Positions 26,466 through 34,383 of a stretch of 64,000 nucleotides of DNA are shown here, one piece after another; position 1 is the first letter of the stretch; each line of letters opens with the position of its first letter. The notes below the pieces were generated by a model that was given only the letters and a program-made list of their open reading frames with translations, had not been told where the DNA came from and made no database searches. A program made the translations under genes and the position numbers. The stretch comes from Emcibacter sp. (GTDB taxonomy: Bacteria > Pseudomonadota > Alphaproteobacteria > Sphingomonadales > Emcibacteraceae): assembly GCA_021774785.1 (NCBI GenBank), contig JAJFIQ010000019.1, positions 124,001 to 188,000 of the forward strand. The letters run 5' to 3'.

Positions 26466-27410
26466 ATGGCAGAGCCCAAGGCAAAGTTTTCTGTTTTAAT
26501 CATTGGTTGTGGGGCTATTGCGGGGGGCTATGACAGTCAGGATATTTCAGGACCAAATATTCTGACCCATGCCAAGGCCTTTAATATTCATGATGGTTTT
26601 GATCTTGTTGGCTGTCTGGATATTGATCCAGAAATTGCCCAAAATTTCGTAGATATGTGGAAAGTGGATAAGGCATATGTGAATCTTGAACGGGCCATGA
26701 GAGATCATGAATTTGATGTTATATCAATCTGTACCTCAACCCCCAGCCATGAAAATTACCTTCGTAAACTATTAGGATATAACGTAAGGCTGATTTTTTG
26801 CGAAAAACCGATCACGGACAATTTATACACAGCAAGAGAAATGGCAGGCTTGTATAAAGACAAAATGGCTGTGAATTACCTGCGGCGTTTTGATCCGGAT
26901 ATCAGACAAGTTTCCACCGATATAGCTAGGGGTAAATTTGGCGGATTTATATCTGGAAAATCATTATATAACAAAGGGTTATATAATAACGGCTCTCATA
27001 TGACGGATTTGATTCAAATGTTAATTGGGCCATTGAAAGTGGTGACGGCAGCGAATATCATTCATGACTATTGGTCCGATGATCCCACCATATCCGCCCG
27101 GCTAGAAGCTGGCGAAAATGCACGAATAGAGATGACCGGATCCGATGTACGCGATGGAATGGTATTTGATCTGGAACTCGATTTTGAGAAAGCAAAAATT
27201 AGTTTGCTAGATTTTAGCCAGATATTGACCATTCAGTATAAGGATGGAACGGAAAGGAAAATGAATACCGGCCTGAACCGGGGGATGTTGAATGCTGTAT
27301 CAAATATTTATGATCACCTGACTGGGGATAGTGAATTATATTCAAAGGCAGACAATGCTATCTCGGCGCTGGAAACCTGTAGTGAGATCAGGAGGATGGC
27401 GGGAATATGA
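26466..27410 (+). CDS. Gfo/Idh/MocA family oxidoreductase
   Basis: This 314-residue protein has the Rossmann motif VLIIGCGAIAGGYD at the N-terminus and the family hallmark EKP (IFCEKPITDN) near residue 118. Such enzymes oxidise or reduce sugars or sugar nucleotides with NAD(P). Its place in the pseB-pseC operon suggests action on a nonulosonic acid or a related nucleotide sugar, which could give a derivative different from standard pseudaminic acid. Stop and next start overlap (ATGA), so it is coupled to the following gene. Confidence 0.85.
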   Translation: MAEPKAKFSVLIIGCGAIAGGYDSQDISGPNILTHAKAFNIHDGFDLVGCLDIDPEIAQNFVDMWKVDKAYVNLERAMRDHEFDVISICTSTPSHENYLRKLLGYNVRLIFCEKPITDNLYTAREMAGLYKDKMAVNYLRRFDPDIRQVSTDIARGKFGGFISGKSLYNKGLYNNGSHMTDLIQMLIGPLKVVTAANIIHDYWSDDPTISARLEAGENARIEMTGSDVRDGMVFDLELDFEKAKISLLDFSQILTIQYKDGTERKMNTGLNRGMLNAVSNIYDHLTGDSELYSKADNAISALETCSEIRRMAGI

Positions 27411-28402
27411 GTGGTAAAATCCTGTTCATCAGCCGTGACCCCGGTGGCACGAACCAGCTAGCTGCCCTGCGTGATATTATGCTGGGAAAGGACAGCGATA
27501 CTAAATTTGCCGTATATGAGTATCTGCATATTTCCCTAGAACCAGATATTATTTTGATCGCCAAGGATTATGCAAAAGCGATTTGGCAACAAAACGGCAT
27601 TGCTTGTGAAGGCTGGCCAGGTATTGCTTCTGAAGCGGAAATAGCCGATTATTTAGCGGGTTTAGATCCTGATCAGATCATTACCAGTACTTGTCATTTA
27701 GATGACCGGACGGAACAGACTGTTTGGCGGGTGGCTAGAAAACTTGGTATTAAAACGACAGCTTTTCTGGATTCAGGCCTTAATATCGCGCTACGTTTCA
27801 CCGATGGTGCCGGACAAATCATATTGCCCGATCAGGTATCCATGATTAATGATCAGGCTACCAGCACTTTGTTGTCTCTTGGCCTTAACGCGCAGAATAT
27901 GGTTATTTTGGGTGATTTGTATCAGGGCTATGCCAAGGTCATGGCCAAGGGAACAATGACGGACAAGCTTCGACAGGATTGGGGGGTTAAGGCGGATGAG
28001 AGCCTTATTTTATTTGCATCCGATTATATCAGTGAAATGCAAGCCATGGGGGCCGTGTTTGAGACCACAGAATTTGAATGTCTCAATTGTTTGCTAGATT
28101 TGCTGAAATCCGGGGATATATCAAAATATATAAAGGATATTTCAGGGCCGTATCGGCTGGTCATCCGGCCACATCCAAAGGATGTACCGGGTAAATATGA
28201 CAACTATCTCCTTAAAAGCACAGACAATATAACGATCCTGATCAATGATATGGCTCCATCCTTAGAGGCAGTGCTATCGTCAAATATAGTGGCAGGATAC
28301 GGATCATCCCTTATGAATGAGGCCAGAGTGTTGGGGGTCGCTGTGCTGGAACTGGGGCCAATCGTCAAGAACCGTAGAGGTCACAAAAAAACAGCTTCAT
28401 AA
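27407..28402 (+). CDS. Putative GT-B-like glycosyltransferase or sugar hydrolase, unrecognised
   Basis: The 331-residue protein is not one I recognise. It starts with a GT-B-like KILFISRDPGGTNQLAAL, has an internal HLDDRTEQTVWRVARKLG, and in the C-terminal half RLVIRPHPKD and VLSSNIVAGYGSSLMNEA, features shared with CDP-glycerol/polysialyl-type transferases and PseG-like enzymes. It likely acts on an activated sugar. It is the last gene of the forward operon, and its 3' end overlaps the convergent acetyltransferase gene by 38 bases. The last residues (NRRGHKKTAS) look non-conserved. Confidence 0.6.
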   Translation: MSGKILFISRDPGGTNQLAALRDIMLGKDSDTKFAVYEYLHISLEPDIILIAKDYAKAIWQQNGIACEGWPGIASEAEIADYLAGLDPDQIITSTCHLDDRTEQTVWRVARKLGIKTTAFLDSGLNIALRFTDGAGQIILPDQVSMINDQATSTLLSLGLNAQNMVILGDLYQGYAKVMAKGTMTDKLRQDWGVKADESLILFASDYISEMQAMGAVFETTEFECLNCLLDLLKSGDISKYIKDISGPYRLVIRPHPKDVPGKYDNYLLKSTDNITILINDMAPSLEAVLSSNIVAGYGSSLMNEARVLGVAVLELGPIVKNRRGHKKTAS

Positions 28403-29048
28403 TCTCGGTTTTATTTTCATTTGATTTCTTTTCGAGCAGGTCACTCAGGGACGTGGTGCAAATATTACCGTCTCTTTGTTTTTGCAGCTCATAAAACCTT
28501 GTTGATGTGACGGCGTAGGTGGCAATATCATATTTCTCACCATTGCGTATGCCGTAATCCTGAGAATATCCATCCAGTTGATAACCAATCAGTTCAAGAC
28601 TATTCATCCATTTCCACAGCGTCGCATTCTGGCCGCCGTACACGCGTTGAAGATTTAAGCGGTCAAAGGCATGTTTGGTCAGAAGAGCAATAGCTTCCAG
28701 AGCGGCCCCCTTAATGCTGCGATCGCCAAAAACGATACTTAATGCCGCAGACCGTAAAGTAGGGCTGATAAATTTTAGACAGACGACGCCAATATGACGG
28801 GATGTTTTCTTATCTATGACCACTAGCAGAAGTGATGTGGGGTCGGCCATTTCTGCGCCAACAATTTCGGCCTGTTGCTCGCGATTTACCGGAAAGACGC
28901 CATGAACCAGATATTGTGTTGTAACCGGATCGTTGAACCAGCTATGCCACGGGCCTAGCATAACGTCTTTCTCAATGATGGGTTGACGTAGGGCGACAAT
29001 TTCGCCCTCAAGAAAAATATCGTCATCCTGCGGATTATGGTCTGCCAT
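28365..29048 (-). CDS. GNAT acetyltransferase, PseH-like
   Basis: This 227-residue protein is a GNAT-family N-acetyltransferase: LRQPIIEKDV at the start, a central IGVVCLKFISPTLRSAALSIVFGD, then ALEAIALLTKHAFDRLNLQRVYGGQ, the usual acetyl-CoA region. It matches the role of PseH, which N4-acetylates the PseC product. A 50-residue C-terminal tail is longer than in PseH. It lies on the minus strand, convergent with and overlapping the sugar operon, and downstream of the two tandem flagellins. Confidence 0.75.
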   Translation of the reverse strand: MADHNPQDDDIFLEGEIVALRQPIIEKDVMLGPWHSWFNDPVTTQYLVHGVFPVNREQQAEIVGAEMADPTSLLLVVIDKKTSRHIGVVCLKFISPTLRSAALSIVFGDRSIKGAALEAIALLTKHAFDRLNLQRVYGGQNATLWKWMNSLELIGYQLDGYSQDYGIRNGEKYDIATYAVTSTRFYELQKQRDGNICTTSLSDLLEKKSNENKTEIMKLFFCDLYGS

Positions 29049-29066
29049 GATGTTTCCAGTTTTATG

Positions 29067-29089
29067 GATACTTGGTATGATAAAGTATC
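29067..29089. repeat. Inverted repeat between flagellin 2 and the acetyltransferase
   Basis: GATACTT (29067-29073) and AAGTATC (29083-29089) form a perfect seven-base stem with no T tract. It lies 28 bases past the flagellin stop; a 3'-end stabilising hairpin is possible. Confidence 0.35.
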
Positions 29090-29117
29090 ACAGACATCAA
29101 AAAAGAAAAGACATAAC

Positions 29118-29948
29118 CTAACCGCCAAAGATACTCAGGATCGATTGTGGGGCCTGATTGGCAATGGATAGGGCCTGTATGCCAAGCTGTTGCTTGACCT
29201 GAAGTGCCTGTAGGTTGGCACTTTCCTTGGCCATATTGGCGTCCACCAGATTACCAATCCCGACTTCAATGGTATCTGCGATCATATCAGCAAAGACCCG
29301 CTGTGATTCCAAAGCTTTACCACCGGCACCCAATTTGGTCAGAACACTGTTCACATTGGCCAACGTTGTATCCACATCTGTCAGGGCCGCAGTGGCCAGG
29401 GTTAGTGTATCAATTTTTTGTGCTGCCGTGATGAGGACATTGCCACCGCCTAAGGTCAGGTTTTGATGGGCGACGGTGATGGTTTGGGTCGCATTGGGGT
29501 TTGTGATCGCCACAATGGCATCGGTGCCACCATCAATTATATTGGTGCCATTAAATTCAGAGTTGGCAACAATGATCGTGATTTGATCACGAAGGGCTTC
29601 AAAATCCTCATTCAATGCGGTACGGCTTGTAGCATCAAGCCCGGCATCCGCTGCGGCAACAGCCTTTTCTTTCATTTCAATGAGCAGGTCAGAAATTGCC
29701 CCCGCTGCGGCCAAAGCAACATCCGTGGTACTGATGGACCGGTCCAGACTTTGCTTTACAGCGCTATAGCCTTTCAGGTCTGCGCGAAGCTTTTGGGCGA
29801 TAGAGAAAATGGCGGCATTATCTTTGGCGCTGGAAACTCTTAAGCCGGTATTGATCGCTGTTTGCGATTTTTCCAGATCTCTTGTTGTATTATTCAGATT
29901 AAATAGAGCTGATAATGCGGTTGCGTTGGTATTAACTGAAAAAGCCAT
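29118..29948 (-). CDS. Flagellin (paralogue 2)
   Basis: A 276-residue short flagellin (AFSVNTNATALSALFNLNN start; AKESANLQALQVKQQLGIQ and PQSILSIFGG at the end). It is nearly the same as the gene at 30088-30921, differing mainly by single substitutions, so the two are a recent tandem duplication. The variable middle is Thr- and Asn-rich (ITNPNATQTITVAHQN). It lacks a clear sigma-54 site of its own and might be read from the upstream flagellin or from a degenerate TGGCAT element. Confidence 0.95.
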   Translation of the reverse strand: MAFSVNTNATALSALFNLNNTTRDLEKSQTAINTGLRVSSAKDNAAIFSIAQKLRADLKGYSAVKQSLDRSISTTDVALAAAGAISDLLIEMKEKAVAAADAGLDATSRTALNEDFEALRDQITIIVANSEFNGTNIIDGGTDAIVAITNPNATQTITVAHQNLTLGGGNVLITAAQKIDTLTLATAALTDVDTTLANVNSVLTKLGAGGKALESQRVFADMIADTIEVGIGNLVDANMAKESANLQALQVKQQLGIQALSIANQAPQSILSIFGG

Positions 29949-30008
29949 TTCTTTGTCCTATCTTATATATTCTTGCTTAAAATATTTTACTATACTGATG
30001 CCACCTGA

Positions 30009-30036
30009 AGGGGCGATTGCTCTATAATCACCCCCA
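30009..30036 (-). terminator. Possible attenuator between tandem flagellins
   Basis: On the minus strand, GGGGGTGATT can pair with AATCGCCCC (one bulge, one wobble) after flagellin 3. It lacks a T tract, so partial termination or RNA stability control is as likely as full termination. Confidence 0.35.
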
Positions 30037-30087
30037 CATGATGTTCATATTATTGTTCAGAATGCATGTATGCTAAATTCTGTATTA

Positions 30088-30921
30088 TTAACCGCCGCCG
30101 AAGAGGCTTAGGATCGATTGTGGTGCTTGATTGGCAATGGATAGCGCCTGAATACCAAGCTGCTGCTTGACCTGAAGTGATTGCAGGTTGGCACTTTCCT
30201 TGGCCATATTGGCATCCACTAGATTGCCGATCCCGACCTCAATCGTATCGGATATTTTATCGGCAAATACACGCTGGGATTCAAGTGATTTACCACCGGC
30301 ACCCAGTTTGGTCAGAACACTGTTCACATTGGCCAATGTCGTATCAATTTGAGTAAGAGCCGTTGCAGCCAGTGTCTGTGTTGTAATGGTCTGTGCAGCA
30401 GTGATAAGGACATTGCCGCCGCCTAAGGTCAAATTCTGATGGGCGATGGTAATGGTCTGGGTGGCATTGGGGTTTGTAATCGCAACAATTGCGTCCGCAC
30501 CGGCGTCAATCAAATTTGTGCCATTGAATTCAGAGTTGGCGACAATGATTGTAATTTGATCTCTCAAGGCTGCAAAATCTTCGTTCAACGCCGTTCGGCT
30601 TGTGGAATCAAGTCCGGCATCTGCCGCAGCAACGGATTTTTCTTTCATTTCAATGAGCAGATCTGAAATGGCACCAGCAGCAGCAAGGGCGATATCGGTG
30701 GTGCTGATGGACCGGTCCAGGCTTTGCTTGACCGCACTATAACCCCTTAAGTCAGCACGCAGTTTTTGTGCGATGGAGAAGATCGCTGCATTGTCTTTTG
30801 CCGATGAAATTCTCAAACCAGTATTAATACGAGTCTGGGTCTGTTCCAGATCCTTTGTCGTAATATTCAAATTTAGCAGGGCCGATAGGGCACTGGCATT
30901 TGTATTAACTGAGAAAGCCAT
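30088..30921 (-). CDS. Flagellin (paralogue 3)
   Basis: A 277-residue short flagellin, the upstream member of the tandem pair and closely similar to paralogue 2 throughout. The open frame reaches 30969, but all three paralogues start at the MAFSVNTN sequence, here at 30921, with GGAGAG just upstream. A near-perfect sigma-54 promoter lies 73 bases before the start, so this copy should be made late, after hook completion, as for other alphaproteobacterial filament genes. Confidence 0.95.
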   Translation of the reverse strand: MAFSVNTNASALSALLNLNITTKDLEQTQTRINTGLRISSAKDNAAIFSIAQKLRADLRGYSAVKQSLDRSISTTDIALAAAGAISDLLIEMKEKSVAAADAGLDSTSRTALNEDFAALRDQITIIVANSEFNGTNLIDAGADAIVAITNPNATQTITIAHQNLTLGGGNVLITAAQTITTQTLAATALTQIDTTLANVNSVLTKLGAGGKSLESQRVFADKISDTIEVGIGNLVDANMAKESANLQSLQVKQQLGIQALSIANQAPQSILSLFGGG

Positions 30922-30993
30922 TCCGCTCTCCTTCCATTTGTTGCATTCTGAACATGTCGCATCCCACATACGGGATATACCACTTACTAGAAA

Positions 30994-31009
30994 TGCAAGA
31001 GGTGTGCCA
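30994..31009 (-). promoter_or_regulatory. Sigma-54 promoter of flagellin 3
   Basis: On the minus strand TGGCAC-ACCTC-TTGCA matches the sigma-54 consensus exactly, with GG and GC at the required spacing. It lies 73 bases upstream of the flagellin start codon. Confidence 0.85.
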
Positions 31010-31145
31010 GTTTTAAAAATCTGTTAACTAATTGAAATATATGTATAAAATTTTAAATTTGATGGGCGCTCAGATGGGCAGTCAGAAAGATCAGGAAAAA
31101 GCTGCCACGAGGTGGGCAAAGCCTGCAGTATAAGTGGGGGAAGTT

Positions 31146-31189
31146 ACAGCCCTGTTTGTCATGAAATCATGGCCAATACACAGGGCTGT
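31146..31189. repeat. Perfect 10-base inverted repeat
   Basis: ACAGCCCTGT (31146-31155) and ACAGGGCTGT (31180-31189) can form a GC-rich stem; the 24-base loop holds a smaller palindrome around CATGAAATCATG. It follows the stop of the minus-strand methyltransferase gene by 11 bases. There is no T tract, so it is a weak terminator at best. Confidence 0.5.
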
Positions 31190-31200
31190 TGGTAAGAATG

Positions 31201-31905
31201 TTATAATTGGATATAGGCTATATTAGGCTCATAATAAAATTTTTCTATTTGTATGTCATTGAGTGAACCACCAAAGGCTTCTAACATAGCCATGGTCTCA
31301 CCGGGCCAATGATCATTGTTAATCTCGTCAAAAGCCAGAATGGCCCCTTTTGGCATGCGTGGCAGGAGATGCTCCAGGGCAACCTTGGTCGGTTCATAAA
31401 GATCAAAGTCCAGATACAATAGGCTAATCACCAACTGCTGGTTATCCTTGACAAACTTTGGGATGGTCTTGGTGGCATCCCCTTTAATAAGTTGAATTTT
31501 ATCATATTGCTGGATGAAACGATTGTCATCAAATTCAGCGATACATTCATTAAGTTCATCAAGAATATTATCATGAGATGTGAAGGCACCTTCTTTTAAT
31601 TCCGGATAATCCTGATCACCCTTGTCCTTATCATGGACGGATGGGAAACCTTCGAAGGTATCAAAACCGAATATCCGACGGTTAAAGGCAACCGGTTCAA
31701 GGGTTGCGGACATTTTCGCCCATGCCATTACGCCTCCACCATAATGAACGCCACATTCGATGATGGAACCTTTAACATTCATGGATTTCTTGAATAATTC
31801 ATGGCGGGCCATAAAACGGGCCATGGACTGACGGTTGATATATTTCTCAAAATTAGAAAGTTTAAGAGACATGTCATAAGGATATTTTTCAATCAGAGAC
31901 TTCAT
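31201..31905 (-). CDS. TylF/MycF-like SAM-dependent O-methyltransferase
   Basis: The 234-residue protein resembles macrocin O-methyltransferase (TylF) proteins: GSIIECGVHYGGGVMAWAK is SAM motif I, RIFGFDTFEGFP follows, and LLYLDFDLYEPTK and LAFDEINNDHWPGET hold the metal and sugar-binding region. Such enzymes methylate deoxysugar hydroxyls. It lies at the end of a minus-strand run from the DegT gene to here, and so probably modifies the same glycan. Confidence 0.82.
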   Translation of the reverse strand: MKSLIEKYPYDMSLKLSNFEKYINRQSMARFMARHELFKKSMNVKGSIIECGVHYGGGVMAWAKMSATLEPVAFNRRIFGFDTFEGFPSVHDKDKGDQDYPELKEGAFTSHDNILDELNECIAEFDDNRFIQQYDKIQLIKGDATKTIPKFVKDNQQLVISLLYLDFDLYEPTKVALEHLLPRMPKGAILAFDEINNDHWPGETMAMLEAFGGSLNDIQIEKFYYEPNIAYIQL

Positions 31906-31923
31906 TATGCTTTCCAGTACTGG

Positions 31924-32634
31924 TTATTTGGTGGTAAATTTTCCGGCTAAGATAGTGCTTGTTTTCATTATCAGATCACGGCTGGCGGGTCCCATATTAA
32001 ACAGGCAATCGATAATGCTGAGGTTTTCCATAAAATCACTGCCTTGATCATAGATTGGGTGGCTAAAATTTTGCCAGCAGTGGTATATGCCAGCATCATA
32101 CATTATCTTTTCATCTACATATGAACTTCCCCCCTCGTTGGACAGGTAATGATCCGCACCCACTGCACGGCACATATTAATTAACATATCCGTTTTTTGG
32201 CCGGTGATGGCATAATCTTCGCTGTAATAAATAGGAGTGTTAATTTCCAGCCATTCTAGGAATTGGATGATCAGCGCAATATTCATTTCACCCAGATATG
32301 CCCAGGGTTGGTTTATCAGCAGTTCCAGTGCGGGGAAATAATCTTTAAAATAGGGCCTTTTCTGGTAGGCGTTTCGGATGCTGGCCAGATGCTTGCGTTT
32401 CCAGTGATCATTATTAATTTCTGTTTCTGAAATGGATTGCCCGAAACGGCCTGTCTTCATAACTGGAACAGTCAGAGTAAGGGTCTGATTTCCATTGCGA
32501 ATGGTGTTACGGCTATGCCAGCTTTTATTGACAAACTGGCAATGTCCTACAAACATAAATTTATCACTTAAGGCAATTTTACTGAAAAGATGCATGCTGG
32601 GTAAATATACCGGCTGATGTCCAGAAAGGATCAT
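31924..32634 (-). CDS. WbqC-like family protein
   Basis: A 236-residue WbqC family protein: the N-terminal SGHQPVYLPSMHLFSKIALSD, VGHCQFVNKSWHSRN, and LTVPVMKTGRFGQSISE are typical. The family appears in O-antigen and flagellin sugar loci and is thought to act as a sugar aminotransfer- or acyltransfer-related enzyme, but no reaction is established. Its start overlaps the stop of the PseG-like gene by four bases, showing the minus-strand operon. Confidence 0.85.
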   Translation of the reverse strand: MILSGHQPVYLPSMHLFSKIALSDKFMFVGHCQFVNKSWHSRNTIRNGNQTLTLTVPVMKTGRFGQSISETEINNDHWKRKHLASIRNAYQKRPYFKDYFPALELLINQPWAYLGEMNIALIIQFLEWLEINTPIYYSEDYAITGQKTDMLINMCRAVGADHYLSNEGGSSYVDEKIMYDAGIYHCWQNFSHPIYDQGSDFMENLSIIDCLFNMGPASRDLIMKTSTILAGKFTTK

Positions 32635-33701
32635 AATATATGTTCCTTTTTTGTTTCTTTTTCCTTCAGAGACCGGAAAAAAATGTCCATGGCTTTAATA
32701 GTCCGTAACATACCTTTCCCATCAATCAATTGTCGTGCGTTGCGGGAGAGTGTAAGGCGTTTTATCCTAGAATTCATTATATTTATAATATTCTTGCTCA
32801 CGATGTTCATGTCCATACCGCCTTCATATTTCAGGTCAATGATACAGCCTTGCCCTGAAAAGAAGCGCGCTTCCGGCGGCAGGTTTTTTTCCTGTGGAAA
32901 TACAATTACAGGTAATCCGACGGCAAGGGATTCATACACGATCATACCACCAGTGATCAGACCAACGGAATGCTGGCTTAACATTTTAGCCATTGCTGGC
33001 TGGTCAAGCCCCTGATGCAGACAGATATTGCTGGCATGGCAGTTTTTTGCGAGCTGTTCAATCTGTGGAAAGGCCGCCCCGACGACAATTGTTTTATGTG
33101 GCAGGTTCAACTTTGACAATGGACCATGATTTGCGGTCAATTTCATCGCCCAATCGCACGCCCGGTCGCCGCTGCCAATCACAGAAATGAGGCTAAGGTC
33201 CTTGGGTTCGGACCAAGGGTTGGCGGCAAAGCAGGGATTGATCAGGGTATATTCACTGCCGCAATGGATGCCAGCGCTGTTGGTCATATGGGGATAATGA
33301 TGATAGTCTTTGAGGATTGTACCATTGAAAATCTGATCTGCTTTTACGGGGCCACCTTCATCATCAATAGCGATGATGGGTAGGTCGGATGCCATAAAAA
33401 TATCCCACGATATTTTGCCTAAATGAGGGTGGTCAACCAAAATAATATCGGCATTAATACGAACTGCCGTTTCAACCACGAACTGAGCCTTTTGTTTTTC
33501 TGACAACATCTCGGCCGGAAACCCGGTGACCTTTGTTGCAGGATTAAAAAACTGATTATAATGGGGAAAGACACCAATCAGATGAAGGTCAATATCTGAT
33601 TTTACAAGTGAAAGTATTTTGGCGACCCTGATCGCATGAGCCAGACCCACATTATGGTCGGCATCCAGTCGGATGAGAATTTTCAAGCTACTTTTGGGCA
33701 T
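32631..33701 (-). CDS. PseG-like UDP-sugar hydrolase / GT-B family protein
   Basis: The 356-residue protein resembles PseG, the hydrolase that releases UDP from the 2,4-diacetamido sugar in pseudaminic acid synthesis. The N-terminal IRLDADHNVGLAHAIRVAKI matches the PseG glycine loop region (R-x-D-x-x-x-x-x-G-x-G/A-H). The C-terminal half has VGLITGGMIVYESLAVGLP and FPQEKNLPPEARFF, typical of its GT-B nucleotide site. It is longer than Campylobacter PseG (about 275 residues). It overlaps neighbours on both sides. Confidence 0.78.
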   Translation of the reverse strand: MPKSSLKILIRLDADHNVGLAHAIRVAKILSLVKSDIDLHLIGVFPHYNQFFNPATKVTGFPAEMLSEKQKAQFVVETAVRINADIILVDHPHLGKISWDIFMASDLPIIAIDDEGGPVKADQIFNGTILKDYHHYPHMTNSAGIHCGSEYTLINPCFAANPWSEPKDLSLISVIGSGDRACDWAMKLTANHGPLSKLNLPHKTIVVGAAFPQIEQLAKNCHASNICLHQGLDQPAMAKMLSQHSVGLITGGMIVYESLAVGLPVIVFPQEKNLPPEARFFSGQGCIIDLKYEGGMDMNIVSKNIINIMNSRIKRLTLSRNARQLIDGKGMLRTIKAMDIFFRSLKEKETKKEHIL

Positions 33702-34383
33702 AAATCAGCCAGGCCGCCTCCAGATATTTGCTATCTTTCAGTGTCGATGTCACTTCTTCGATTCTAATATGTGAGAAATCACTAAAGTATTTTTCAATTT
33801 CTGATTTTGGTAACAAGGTCAATGACATTCCGGCTTCATTATTCCACGGTTGCCCTTCTTCATCTCCGGTAATTTTATATTGGTGAGGACCGCAAGATTC
33901 CCCTTTTATTTTACGGATATCGCGATCATTTTTGATCATGACAAATGTGCTACCACCTGTCTTTAACAGCCGATAAATTTCCCTGATCGACTGGGCCAAT
34001 TTGTCGGGAGCAAGATAATAAAGTACGCCATAGCATAATATCCCGTCAAATGACTGATCCGGGAAGGGCTGGTTTTCCGCTGAAGCTTGAGAAAAGGCTA
34101 TATCAAGACCTTCATGCGTCGCCCAATATTGGGCTTTGTCGATAGCGGTCTGGGAATGATCAGTAGCTGTAACCTGAAACCCCTCCTGTTTCATCATGAT
34201 TGCATGGCGGCCCATACCCGTTCCCATGTCCAGAATATGTGTCTGAGAAATATCTTGGCGAGAAAAATTGCCAAATAACCAACGTACAGCATAACTGTTG
34301 GGGTAGCGTGGTGCCCCAAGGCCATCGCGGTATAAATCTTCCCATTGATTTTCGGTCTGGCTGTTTTTTTGTTCAGAGTTCAT
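33688..34383 (-). CDS. Class I SAM-dependent methyltransferase
   Basis: A 231-residue methyltransferase with motif I HILDMGTGMGRHAIMM at about residues 45-60, the acidic residue at VTATDHSQ and a motif IV-like DGILCYGVLYYL. It resembles tellurite-resistance/UbiE-type small-molecule methylases. The substrate is not clear; its place between the DegT and PseG-like genes suggests a sugar intermediate. It overlaps both neighbours (14 bases with pseG-like, 11 with degT-like). Confidence 0.82.
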   Translation of the reverse strand: MNSEQKNSQTENQWEDLYRDGLGAPRYPNSYAVRWLFGNFSRQDISQTHILDMGTGMGRHAIMMKQEGFQVTATDHSQTAIDKAQYWATHEGLDIAFSQASAENQPFPDQSFDGILCYGVLYYLAPDKLAQSIREIYRLLKTGGSTFVMIKNDRDIRKIKGESCGPHQYKITGDEEGQPWNNEAGMSLTLLPKSEIEKYFSDFSHIRIEEVTSTLKDSKYLEAAWLIYAQK

